Assembly: GCA_015520115.1 (NCBI GenBank)
Contig: WAQS01000064.1
Span: 1 to 6,125, forward strand
Direction of reading: 5' to 3'
DNA: 6,125 nt
Source: Ferroglobus sp.
GTDB taxonomy: Archaea; Halobacteriota; Archaeoglobi; Archaeoglobales; Archaeoglobaceae
A program made the position numbers and the translations under genes. A model generated the notes under the pieces. That model saw only the letters and a list, made by a program, of their open reading frames with translations. It was not told the DNA's origin and did no database searches. Shown piece after piece: positions 1 through 5,744 of the stretch (the stretch's first letter is position 1; each line of letters begins with the position of its first letter).

Positions 1-21
1 GGCGAGCTCTTCGTTCTCCAT
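1..21 (-). CDS. N-terminal fragment of an unidentified protein, cut by the window edge
   Basis: An ATG at 21-19 on the minus strand opens the frame MENEELA, which runs off the left edge. An in-frame TAG lies about 30 nt upstream and no other start codon lies between, so this is the first possible start. An A/T-rich TATA-like element at 44-53 is centred about 27 nt upstream of the ATG. No Shine-Dalgarno sequence precedes the ATG, which fits leaderless archaeal transcription. Seven acidic, hydrophilic codons are too few to assign a family. The gene would run in the same direction as the tRNA, but a T-rich tract lies between them, so it is probably transcribed separately. It could also be a chance start. 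Confidence 0.45.
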
Positions 22-43
22 TTGAAATGTGTTGGCACGTATC

Positions 44-53
44 TAAAATATAT
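44..53 (-). promoter_or_regulatory. TATA-like element of the left-edge gene
   Basis: On the minus strand this reads ATATATTTTA. Its centre is 26-27 nt upstream of position 22, next to the ATG at 21. That is the normal spacing between an archaeal TATA box and its transcription start, and predicts a leaderless or nearly leaderless mRNA. The BRE is not clear. Confidence 0.4.
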
Positions 54-74
54 CTTTCTGTACATCGGTTAATA

Positions 75-85
75 CAAAGAAAAAG
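75..85 (-). terminator. T-rich terminator of the tRNA gene
   Basis: On the minus strand the sequence 25-35 nt past the tRNA 3' end reads CTTTTTCTTTG. Oligo-T tracts without a stem-loop commonly end archaeal transcription. No stable hairpin precedes this one. It would separate the tRNA transcript from the gene at the left edge. Confidence 0.45.
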
Positions 86-109
86 CGAGGCAGGGTGAAT
101 GAGAGAACA

Positions 110-184
110 TAGCGGGGCGTGGATTTGAACCACGGATCTGCGGGTTATGAGCCCGCCGGGATTACCTGGCTACCCCACCCCGCT
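110..184 (-). tRNA. Initiator tRNA-Met (anticodon CAT)
   Basis: The minus strand folds into a complete cloverleaf. The 7-bp acceptor stem pairs AGCGGGG with CCCCGCT, and the D arm starts GGGTAGCC. The anticodon arm is GCGGG-CTCATAA-CCCGC with anticodon CAT, the variable loop is AGATC, and the T arm is CGTGG-TTCAAAT-CCACG. The discriminator base is A (position 110), and CCA is not encoded. An initiator rather than an elongator or tRNA-Ile2 is indicated by the A1-U72 acceptor pair typical of archaeal initiators and by the three consecutive G-C pairs (GGG/CCC) next to the anticodon loop. The body is about 65% G+C, well above the flanks, as expected in a hyperthermophile. There is no intron. Its TATA box lies immediately upstream. 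Confidence 0.95.
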
Positions 185-208
185 TCGATCAATAGTTGTC
201 GAATTCGA

Positions 209-222
209 TATATAAACTTTTT
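209..222 (-). promoter_or_regulatory. TATA box and BRE of the initiator tRNA gene
   Basis: On the minus strand TTTATATA occupies 216-209, preceded by the purine-rich stretch AAAAAG, a plausible BRE. The TATA centre is about 28 nt upstream of the mature tRNA 5' end (184), so transcription should start only a few nucleotides before the tRNA. The left arm of the 214-237 dyad overlaps this BRE/TATA. Confidence 0.7.
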
Positions 223-237
223 TCTCGGAAAAAGTTT
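214..237. repeat. Inverted repeat upstream of the tRNA promoter (dyad 1)
   Basis: AAACTTTTT (214-222) and AAAAAGTTT (229-237) form a perfect 9-bp inverted repeat around a 6-nt centre. Its core resembles dyad 2, about 29 bp downstream. It overlaps the BRE/TATA of the tRNA gene, so it could be a protein-binding site. The A/T-only composition means chance cannot be excluded. Confidence 0.5.
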
Positions 238-245
238 TTGAAAAG

Positions 246-262
246 CTTTTTTCCTGAAAAAG
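246..262. repeat. Second A/T-rich dyad (dyad 2)
   Basis: CTTTTT (246-251) and AAAAAG (257-262) form a 6-bp inverted repeat around a 5-nt centre. The block repeats the layout of dyad 1: T6, a 4-5 nt C/G-containing centre, then AAAAAGT. The spacing between the two copies is close to 29 bp, nearly three helical turns. A separate palindrome, AAAAGCTTTT (241-250), overlaps its left side. Confidence 0.4.
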
Positions 263-416
263 TCGATTTTGATGGCTTTAAATTTCCCTCCTTCGACCTT
301 CTTTATCCAAGTTCATCTCAAAGTCGACGACCTTCATCTTAGTCTTTTTATATTGTTCGATCGTGATAAATATTTTCCAAGCTCCTTTTAAATGTGCAAT
401 TGTTCTGTTAAATTTA

Positions 417-430
417 GCAAAATTTATTTA
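417..430 (+). promoter_or_regulatory. BRE and TATA box of the fqo operon
   Basis: GCAAAA (417-422), a BRE-like block, is followed directly by TTTATTTA (423-430). The TATA centre is about 26 nt upstream of the fqoJ ATG at 452, so transcription is predicted to begin at or within a nucleotide or two of the start codon. This gives a leaderless mRNA and agrees with the lack of a Shine-Dalgarno sequence before fqoJ. A second TATA-like stretch at 345-354 could add a start near 376 with a leader of about 75 nt. Confidence 0.65.
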
Positions 431-451
431 CCCTGCAAATAACTCGAAACC

Positions 452-904
452 ATGTCAGATTTCGTTGTAGTTTTACTTTCTGCCTTATCAGTTGCTATGG
501 CTTTAGGTGTCGCAAAAAGCAGGGACAACTTCTATTCTGCCTTATACATGTCGGCAACTCTGCTTGTGGTGGGCGGAACTTACGCTTATCTTGGAGTTCA
601 CTCCGTTCTCGCTTTAATAGCTTTCATATTCGTCGGGGCTGTTGGCATAATAACTATAGCCTTAGCCGCAAGCTACAGGTTTATCAATCCGGTAAAACAC
701 AGCGGATACTGGGCGCTGTTTTCCGCTTTTGTTGCCGTTTTTCTTGGAACGACCCTCGCTGTTTTCTCCGTCTCTCTTCCAAAGTTTGTTGATGCTTTTA
801 AGGAATTCACAGCCGATTATCAGACGTATGTGCTTCTACTTGTGGTTATGGTGACCCTCCTCCTCTTGTCGGCGATAAGCATGGTTAGGAGGGATGTAGA
901 ATGA
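452..904 (+). CDS. fqoJ: F420H2:quinone oxidoreductase membrane subunit J (NuoJ/ND6 family)
   Basis: Membrane subunit of the complex I-like F420H2 dehydrogenase. ND6-type subunits carry the flexible third helix that links quinone chemistry to the proton-pumping subunits. The 150-residue protein has five likely helices (about 3-21, 30-47, 51-73, 86-108 and 125-143) and a basic C-terminal end, as in NuoJ. The family signature around TM3 appears as FVGAVGIITIALA (60-72). At the position of the conserved TM3 tyrosine this protein has Phe60, and the upstream glutamate of bacterial NuoJ is Ile56. It is the first gene of the operon. The ATG at 452 has no Shine-Dalgarno sequence and sits about 26 nt after the TATA box, so it is probably leaderless. 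Its stop overlaps the fqoK start by 4 nt (ATGA). The family call is secure from sequence and context. The Fqo name rests on gene order. Confidence 0.88.
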   Translation: MSDFVVVLLSALSVAMALGVAKSRDNFYSALYMSATLLVVGGTYAYLGVHSVLALIAFIFVGAVGIITIALAASYRFINPVKHSGYWALFSAFVAVFLGTTLAVFSVSLPKFVDAFKEFTADYQTYVLLLVVMVTLLLLSAISMVRRDVE

Positions 905-1206
905 TCGCCGCAACTCTCGCAGCCTCGATAATAGTGTTGATGATCGGCTACTACACTTTAATCACTTCGAGGGATCTGATAAGGCTGCTCATCTCTTTGG
1001 AGTTGATGTTCGCAGCAGTCTTCCTTTCCCTTTTACCGCTCTTTGCGATAGACACACTCACGGCAGAAGGAATGGCTGTTATGGTCGCTTCTTTGTTCAC
1101 GAGCAGTAGCGAACTTCTCGTTTTAATCTCCGCTATTATCCTCTTCGACAGGAAATTCAGAGGAATTGCGATGGAAAAAGTATCGAGCGGAGGGGATGAG
1201 CTGTGA
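901..1206 (+). CDS. fqoK: F420H2:quinone oxidoreductase membrane subunit K (NuoK/ND4L family)
   Basis: Small three-helix subunit between the quinone module and the first antiporter-like subunit. It is part of the hydrated charge path through the membrane arm. The 101-residue length matches NuoK (about 100). Helices lie at about 3-21, 27-49 and 58-82. The two membrane glutamates that define the family are present: Glu34 in SLELMF (TM2) and Glu71 in SSSELLVL (TM3), corresponding to E36 and E72 of the E. coli subunit. Residues 83-101 are a charged tail. The ATG at 901 is preceded by GGAGGG (888-893) with a 7-nt spacer, and overlaps the fqoJ stop. The gene ends in a GTGA overlap with fqoM, which points to translational coupling. 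The identification is strong because length, glutamates and position all agree. Confidence 0.9.
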   Translation: MIAATLAASIIVLMIGYYTLITSRDLIRLLISLELMFAAVFLSLLPLFAIDTLTAEGMAVMVASLFTSSSELLVLISAIILFDRKFRGIAMEKVSSGGDEL

Positions 1207-2639
1207 TCTCTGCTCTGCTTGCACCTTTAATAGCGGTAATCGTAGCTCCGTTTTTCAAGCCAAGGGAAGCGGCTGTATTGTCGGCAGTGGCGTTTTTTGC
1301 AGCTTTTGTTGGACTGCTCATTGATGCTTTCACCGGAGCCTACTACAGAGTCGATCTCGTTCAAGCAGCTGAGCCGGTTGGAAACATTTACATGTTCGGT
1401 GATACGGTAAGTCACGCTTTCGGGTTTACGATAGCATTCGTCTCTGCGATGGTCGCCTTGTACTCATATCCCTACATGGCTCACAGATTTGAGGAGATGG
1501 GTCTTGGAGAGGATGAATTCAAAAAGTACTGGTTCCTCCACAACCTCTATGCTGCCTCTATGCTATGGCTCGTTTACGCCGGTAACTTGATTCTCCTCTA
1601 CGTTTTCCTTGAAATCTCGCTCGTTACTTCGTTCCTGCTAATCTACATGTACGGCTACGGCAATAGACAGTGGGTCGCTTTACTGTATTTCGTTTGGACC
1701 CATATAGCTGGAGCTTTGGCACTGGTTGGCTTCCTGCTTATAGGCTTTGAAAACAAGACCCTTGCGTTGGACAGTATAAAGACGGTTTCGTTCCTCGCTT
1801 GGCTGCTTGTGTTTTTGGGAATGATCATAAAGCTTCCCGGATTTGGAGCCCACATCTGGCTTCCTTGGGCTCATGCTGAAGCGCCAACGCCGGTTTCAGC
1901 TTTGCTAAGCCCCCTCACAGTTGGATTGGCAGCCTACGTCCTGCTCAGAATTTACTTCATAGAGCCTTCGTTCATAATCGATCACAGGATTCCAATATTT
2001 GCTTACGGTGTTTTAACGAGCGTTTATGCCGGTTTGGCAGTTTTCAAGCAAAATGATTACAAAAGACTTCTCGCTTACTCTACCGTCTCTCAAATGGGTT
2101 ACATACTCATAGCCTTCACCCTTGGAGCTGCCGGAATACTTGGAGTTGTCATTCAGTACATCTCTCACGCTTTCGGGAAGTCCATATTGTTCATGACCGC
2201 CGGAGCTATCATAGCTACCTTCCACGGTTTGAGGGATTTGAACAAGATGAGCGGAATGCACGAATTCGTTCCAACTATCTCCAACGCAGCTCTGCTTGGC
2301 TTTATGAATTTGAGCGGAATTCTCACGATAGGCATGATCGGGGAGTTCTACATATTGAAAGGCTTGGCAGACACCTTCGGATTGCCGAGTGCGATAAACA
2401 GCATCGCCATGGCAACGATGCTCTCCGTCGTGATCGTTTTCATAATCTCCGGACTCTACAGCTTCTACACGATGAAAAGAATCTACTACGGAACACCAGC
2501 GGACTACTCTAAAGTTCTCGTTCACAGGTTGCTGGACTCCCCGCTCTACGTCATAGCGATCTTATCGATCTTATTACTCCTTCCTCCATTTGCTACTTGG
2601 TTTATAGACGCCCTTGTAAAATTCCTGGGGGTGGCGTAA
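1203..2639 (+). CDS. fqoM: F420H2:quinone oxidoreductase antiporter-like subunit M (NuoM/ND4 family)
   Basis: One of three antiporter-like proton-pumping subunits. The 478-residue protein is strongly hydrophobic, with about 14 helices, close to the usual 490-510. Conserved features are the TM5 glutamate (Glu137 in VFLEISL), the TM7 lysine (Lys210) followed by AHIWLPWAHAEAPTPVSALL (216-235), the block DYKRLLAYSTVSQMGY (285-300), and the TM12 glutamate in GEFYIL (Glu381, matching E407 of E. coli NuoM). A Glu at TM12, where L and N have Lys, supports M rather than L or N. The TM8 lysine of bacterial NuoM is absent: the aligned position is Gly241. Translation starts at GTG 1203, 7 nt after GGAGGGG (1189-1195), and overlaps the fqoK stop by 4 nt. 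fqoL begins one base after the TAA. M preceding L is the fqo-type order, unlike most nuo operons. Confidence 0.9.
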   Translation: MISALLAPLIAVIVAPFFKPREAAVLSAVAFFAAFVGLLIDAFTGAYYRVDLVQAAEPVGNIYMFGDTVSHAFGFTIAFVSAMVALYSYPYMAHRFEEMGLGEDEFKKYWFLHNLYAASMLWLVYAGNLILLYVFLEISLVTSFLLIYMYGYGNRQWVALLYFVWTHIAGALALVGFLLIGFENKTLALDSIKTVSFLAWLLVFLGMIIKLPGFGAHIWLPWAHAEAPTPVSALLSPLTVGLAAYVLLRIYFIEPSFIIDHRIPIFAYGVLTSVYAGLAVFKQNDYKRLLAYSTVSQMGYILIAFTLGAAGILGVVIQYISHAFGKSILFMTAGAIIATFHGLRDLNKMSGMHEFVPTISNAALLGFMNLSGILTIGMIGEFYILKGLADTFGLPSAINSIAMATMLSVVIVFIISGLYSFYTMKRIYYGTPADYSKVLVHRLLDSPLYVIAILSILLLLPPFATWFIDALVKFLGVA

Positions 2640-2640
2640 A

Positions 2641-4518
2641 ATGTGGCTCTGGTTGGTCCTCCTACTATCTCCAATCATCGCGAGCATACCAATAGCGGTA
2701 GCTTGGGAGTTCAACAGAAATATTGGAAGAAAGCTCCCGGTACTTTCAGTTGTAGGATTGTTTATCTCATTCCTCGTCACTCTCTACATCTTACTCTTCG
2801 TTGAAGAGGGAAGATTTTCCTATCCATGGCTTCCCGGCATAGAGATCGCTTTCATAGTCGATTACCTCAGCAAGTACATGGGTGTTCTAACGGGCTTCAT
2901 AGCCTTCGTCATAGGAGTTTACGGATTGGAGTACATGAAAGACGACTACAGACTCGGATGGTACTGGTTCTTCTTCAATCTCTTCACCGCTTCAATGCTA
3001 ATGGTTGTTTACAGCGACAACCTGCTTTCTCTGCTCATAGGGTGGGAAGGTCTTGGAATAGCCTCTTGGGGTCTGATAGGTCACTGGTTCAGAGATGATG
3101 ACGAGCTGAGCTATGTTGGAGTGATTAACAGGAAGGTAGGATTTTTGAAGATGTTCTGGAGCCCAAGCACCGGAGGCTGGAGGGCTATATCGACAATAAG
3201 GCTTGGAGACATGCCGATGTTTTTTGCTGTGGCAGCGATCTTCGCTTTCGCTGGGAACCTCAACATTTCCCAAATAGACTGGGAGCTTTTGATTGAAAAG
3301 ATCGGAAGCTTTGGCGTTGCTGTCCTTCTCTTAGCGTTCCTCATGGGTCCTTTCACAAAATCAGCACAGCTCCCCTTCAGCGAGTGGTTAATGACTGCTA
3401 TGACCGGCCCAACAACCGTCTCCGCTTTGCTACACTCAGCTACGATGGTTGCTGCCGGAACTTACCTCTTCATGAGGATAAGCTGGTACATAGAGCCATG
3501 GAAAATCCACGACGCTGGGATAGAATTCGTTTACCTCCTCGTTCTGTTCCTGGGTTTGATATCCTCTCTATACGGTGCTCTTGTTGCTCTGGCAAGTAGG
3601 GAGAGGAAGGTACTTCTTGCCGCCTCAACGATGTCGAGCCTCGGACTTATGTTCGCTGCGGCAGCTGCGAGCAAATGGATTGGGGAATTTGCGATAGTTG
3701 TGGCTTTCTGGTACTTAATAACCCACGCTTTCGCTAAAGCTACGCTGTTCCTTGTTGCCGGGCATCTAATCCACGAAACCCACGACAGATTCCTCTGCGG
3801 AGACTTGGAGGTTGCGAAGAAAATGAAGTTGACTTTCGTCGTGACGATAATCGCAACTGTGATGCTCGCCGGAATTCCACCTCTCACGGCTTACTGGGTG
3901 AAGTCTGCCATGGATGAGGTTATGCATGCTCTGCACGAAGTTGGAGAAGCTCCGCTCTTCTTGCTCATAGTAATCTCAGCAGTTTACTCCGCTTTCTTAG
4001 CAAAGTTCCTAAGCATGAACTTCGTTAAGGGCAGACATGTTCACCTCCACCTCCACGGCGGAGGTTTGATGAAAACCGGATACACGCTGATGGTTTCGAT
4101 GCTCTTCTTACTGCTGGCTGTCATACTCCTTGGAATTGATGAGCATGTTGAAGAATTCGTTAAAGCCGGATTCCATGCGACGTCTTTCATGGTCGGTGTG
4201 CTTGTTACCGTAGCCTATGCTATTGGCTTCGTCAAGCCGACCCTTGAAACGAAAGTTGGGCAAGTTCTTGCAGACAGGTTCTACTTGATGGCACTCAACG
4301 ACTTCATAGTTCCCAAGATAGGCTGGGCTTTCGTTACAGCCGTGGACTACGGAAACAGGGCTATCGACTTCTTCACCCACAGAGCAATTCCGGGGTTGTT
4401 TGAAAGTGTGAGCAAGGGAATTAGAGTTCTCCAAACCGGAAGGCTTTCCCATTACGTGCAGCTCGCCCTTGGAGCTTTAATGCTGTTGCTGATAGTTGTT
4501 TCCGTGGCGGGGTGGTAG
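2641..4518 (+). CDS. fqoL: F420H2:quinone oxidoreductase antiporter-like subunit L (NuoL/ND5 family)
   Basis: The distal antiporter-like subunit, 625 residues compared with about 613 in E. coli. The full set of proton-path residues is visible: Glu136 in GWEGLGIASW (TM5), Asp190 in RLGD, Lys240 in FTKSAQLP (TM7), His265 in SALLHSATMV (TM8), Lys366 in HAFAKATLFL, and Lys421 in AYWVKSA (TM12). After about residue 535 come the segment that forms the lateral helix along the membrane arm (about 545-590), the TGRLSHYVQL block and a last helix (603-622). Compared with E. coli NuoL there is an extra stretch of about 20 residues between Glu136 and Asp190. A histidine cluster, HVHLHLH (466-472), lies in a loop. 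The ATG at 2641 is one base after the fqoM stop, with GGGGGTGG (2627-2634) as ribosome binding site. The subunit identity is secure. Confidence 0.92.
   Translation: MWLWLVLLLSPIIASIPIAVAWEFNRNIGRKLPVLSVVGLFISFLVTLYILLFVEEGRFSYPWLPGIEIAFIVDYLSKYMGVLTGFIAFVIGVYGLEYMKDDYRLGWYWFFFNLFTASMLMVVYSDNLLSLLIGWEGLGIASWGLIGHWFRDDDELSYVGVINRKVGFLKMFWSPSTGGWRAISTIRLGDMPMFFAVAAIFAFAGNLNISQIDWELLIEKIGSFGVAVLLLAFLMGPFTKSAQLPFSEWLMTAMTGPTTVSALLHSATMVAAGTYLFMRISWYIEPWKIHDAGIEFVYLLVLFLGLISSLYGALVALASRERKVLLAASTMSSLGLMFAAAAASKWIGEFAIVVAFWYLITHAFAKATLFLVAGHLIHETHDRFLCGDLEVAKKMKLTFVVTIIATVMLAGIPPLTAYWVKSAMDEVMHALHEVGEAPLFLLIVISAVYSAFLAKFLSMNFVKGRHVHLHLHGGGLMKTGYTLMVSMLFLLLAVILLGIDEHVEEFVKAGFHATSFMVGVLVTVAYAIGFVKPTLETKVGQVLADRFYLMALNDFIVPKIGWAFVTAVDYGNRAIDFFTHRAIPGLFESVSKGIRVLQTGRLSHYVQLALGALMLLLIVVSVAGW
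4509..4515 (+). promoter_or_regulatory. Ribosome binding site that fixes the fqoN start
   Basis: GGGGTGG lies inside the last codons of fqoL, 4 nt before the ATG at 4520. This supports 4520 as the fqoN start over an in-frame codon at 4496, which would lie upstream of this site and add eight non-membrane residues. Confidence 0.6.
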
Positions 4519-4519
4519 T

Positions 4520-5743
4520 ATGGAGCTCACGATACCTCTAATAATTTTGGCTCTCGGAGCGGCGTTCGGATTGAGAAAGCCGGAAATAAGCTTGGTTACA
4601 GCTTTGGTAGCCTTAGCTCTGTCGATAGTTGTTGAGGCAGCAATACTCGTTTCTGCGATGATCGCCTTCGTTGCGATATTAAACATTGCAGCTCTCTTCC
4701 TAATGAAAAAGAGCTATTTGAGAGGAGTCGACTACGCTTTGGTTTCTCTAATGCTTATTGCGACGGTAGTTGCTTTGTACTCAACGAGCTTTGCCATGTT
4801 GATCTTAGCCTTCATCCTCGTTAGCACTCCGACGTACATGCTCGTCATGGCTTCGGAAAGCGGAGCTAAGGTGGATGTCGGTGTGAAGTACATAACGTTC
4901 ATGGTCGTAGCCACGATTCTCTTCATAATAGGGGCAGCTCTAACGATTTATGGAGGAAGCGTCAATTCTGAGAGCATTCAGACCGTCGGCATATGTTTGT
5001 TGGTTCTCGGAATTGCAATGGAGGTCGGGGCTGCTCCGCTCCACTACTGGGTTCCGGACGTTTTCGACACAGCTGATCCCATTCCTGCTTCAATTATAGC
5101 GAGTCTCGCGAAATTCGTTCCCTTCGTCATAGCTTTCAAAATACTATTTACTGTGAACACCGAAAAGGCTCTGCTCTTCATAGGGGTTATTGCTGCGATA
5201 TCCATGCTCGCTGGGAATATAGGTGCCTTAACTTCCAACAAGCCCGCAAGGATTCTCGCTTATTCGACCGTCGCCAACATGGGTTACATAATCGCCGCCC
5301 TCACGGTTTTCTACAAACCAGAGTTCGTTTACCTAGCTTTTGCTGGAGTTCTACTTCAGCTCTTCGCCAACGCCTTCGGAAAAATCGGATTTTTCACGGC
5401 TATAAGGGAGGAGGGAACGAACAGCGTGTTCTCCTACATCATGGCTCTCTCCTTTATCGGACTACCTCCTCTCCTTGGCTTTTGGGGGAAGTTTTACATT
5501 CTTGCCGCTTTAATTTACGCTAACGTTATGTGGCTTGCTGTCCTCCTCGTGATAAATTCGGCTATGTCAGTGCCATATTACATAAGACTTGCAAATCTGC
5601 TTTCAGGAAAACCGAATAAAGGACTGGCGTTGTGCATAATAGGGATTTCAGCGATAATAATGCTTCTCACGGTCGTTCCCCCCAACTGGTTGATAGACTC
5701 TTCGAAGGTTTTGGTTGGTTACTTCAAATTGGGAGGTGTGTGA
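4520..5743 (+). CDS. fqoN: F420H2:quinone oxidoreductase antiporter-like subunit N (NuoN/ND2 family)
   Basis: Third antiporter-like subunit, 407 residues and almost wholly membrane-embedded. It is shorter than E. coli NuoN (485), with the shortening spread over several loops. NuoN signatures are VSTPTYMLV (101-109, TM5), VKYITF (122-127, TM6), PLHYWVPDVFDTADP (173-187), Lys198 in SLAKFVPF (TM8), RILAYSTVANMGYI (244-257), and GLPPLLGFWGKFYILA (314-329) with the TM12 lysine Lys324. Two key positions differ from bacterial NuoN: the TM5 glutamate is Ile99 and the TM7 lysine is Glu168. The spacing from 168 to Lys198 is exactly that of the two lysines in E. coli, so the alignment there is firm. ATG 4520 is chosen because it follows the ribosome binding site and lies 1 nt after the fqoL stop. 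The family call is strong. Pumping ability cannot be judged. Confidence 0.9.
   Translation: MELTIPLIILALGAAFGLRKPEISLVTALVALALSIVVEAAILVSAMIAFVAILNIAALFLMKKSYLRGVDYALVSLMLIATVVALYSTSFAMLILAFILVSTPTYMLVMASESGAKVDVGVKYITFMVVATILFIIGAALTIYGGSVNSESIQTVGICLLVLGIAMEVGAAPLHYWVPDVFDTADPIPASIIASLAKFVPFVIAFKILFTVNTEKALLFIGVIAAISMLAGNIGALTSNKPARILAYSTVANMGYIIAALTVFYKPEFVYLAFAGVLLQLFANAFGKIGFFTAIREEGTNSVFSYIMALSFIGLPPLLGFWGKFYILAALIYANVMWLAVLLVINSAMSVPYYIRLANLLSGKPNKGLALCIIGISAIIMLLTVVPPNWLIDSSKVLVGYFKLGGV
5731..5738 (+). promoter_or_regulatory. Ribosome binding site that fixes the fqoA GTG start
   Basis: GGGAGGTG is a near-perfect archaeal Shine-Dalgarno sequence within the end of fqoN. It stands 6 nt before GTG 5745. 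It rules against the longer reading from TTG 5715, which would place this site inside the gene. Confidence 0.7.
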
Positions 5744-5744
5744 C

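Larger units (their letters stand above)
185..451. other. AT-rich divergent intergenic region
   Basis: These 267 bp separate the minus-strand tRNA from the plus-strand fqo operon. They hold the tRNA promoter (209-222), two A/T dyads (214-237 and 246-262), a short direct repeat CGACCTTC (294-301 and 328-335), a second TATA-like stretch TTTTTATATT (345-354) and the operon promoter (417-430). A 19-codon minus-strand frame (278-337) is present, but I do not call it as a gene. I see no RNA fold or convincing gene in the rest. Confidence 0.7.

Noticed and set aside
214..237. The dyad with T-runs as an intrinsic terminator for a plus-strand gene
   Set aside because: No plus-strand gene ends upstream of it in the window. 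The tRNA is on the other strand and is transcribed away from it.
361..410. Box C/D-like small RNA near GTGATAA
   Set aside because: The box C match is imperfect, and I find no CTGA box D or C'/D' pair at suitable distances.
2013..2525. Long minus-strand open frame (170 codons) antisense to fqoM
   Set aside because: It lies wholly inside fqoM, whose frame carries clear NuoM motifs. The antisense translation is rich in Ser/His/Glu with no domain pattern, and it has no promoter or ribosome binding site I can see.
3531..3887. Minus-strand open frame of 118 codons antisense to fqoL
   Set aside because: It is a shadow of the conserved fqoL frame. No independent start signals or recognisable protein features are present.
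4496..4519. Upstream extension of fqoN by eight residues
   Set aside because: It would place the GGGGTGG ribosome binding site inside the gene and overlap fqoL by 23 nt. ATG 4520 gives normal spacing and a standard hydrophobic N-terminus.
1203..5743. Mrp-type Na+/H+ antiporter or membrane-bound hydrogenase operon as an alternative for the antiporter-like genes
   Set aside because: Three different subunits of L, M and N type occur together with K, J and an ND3-type A subunit. ND3 is not part of Mrp or group 4 hydrogenase clusters, and no MrpE/F/G-like genes are seen.
5715..5744. Upstream extension of fqoA by ten residues from a TTG codon
   Set aside because: The strong Shine-Dalgarno sequence at 5731-5738 lies inside this extension and is placed correctly for GTG 5745.
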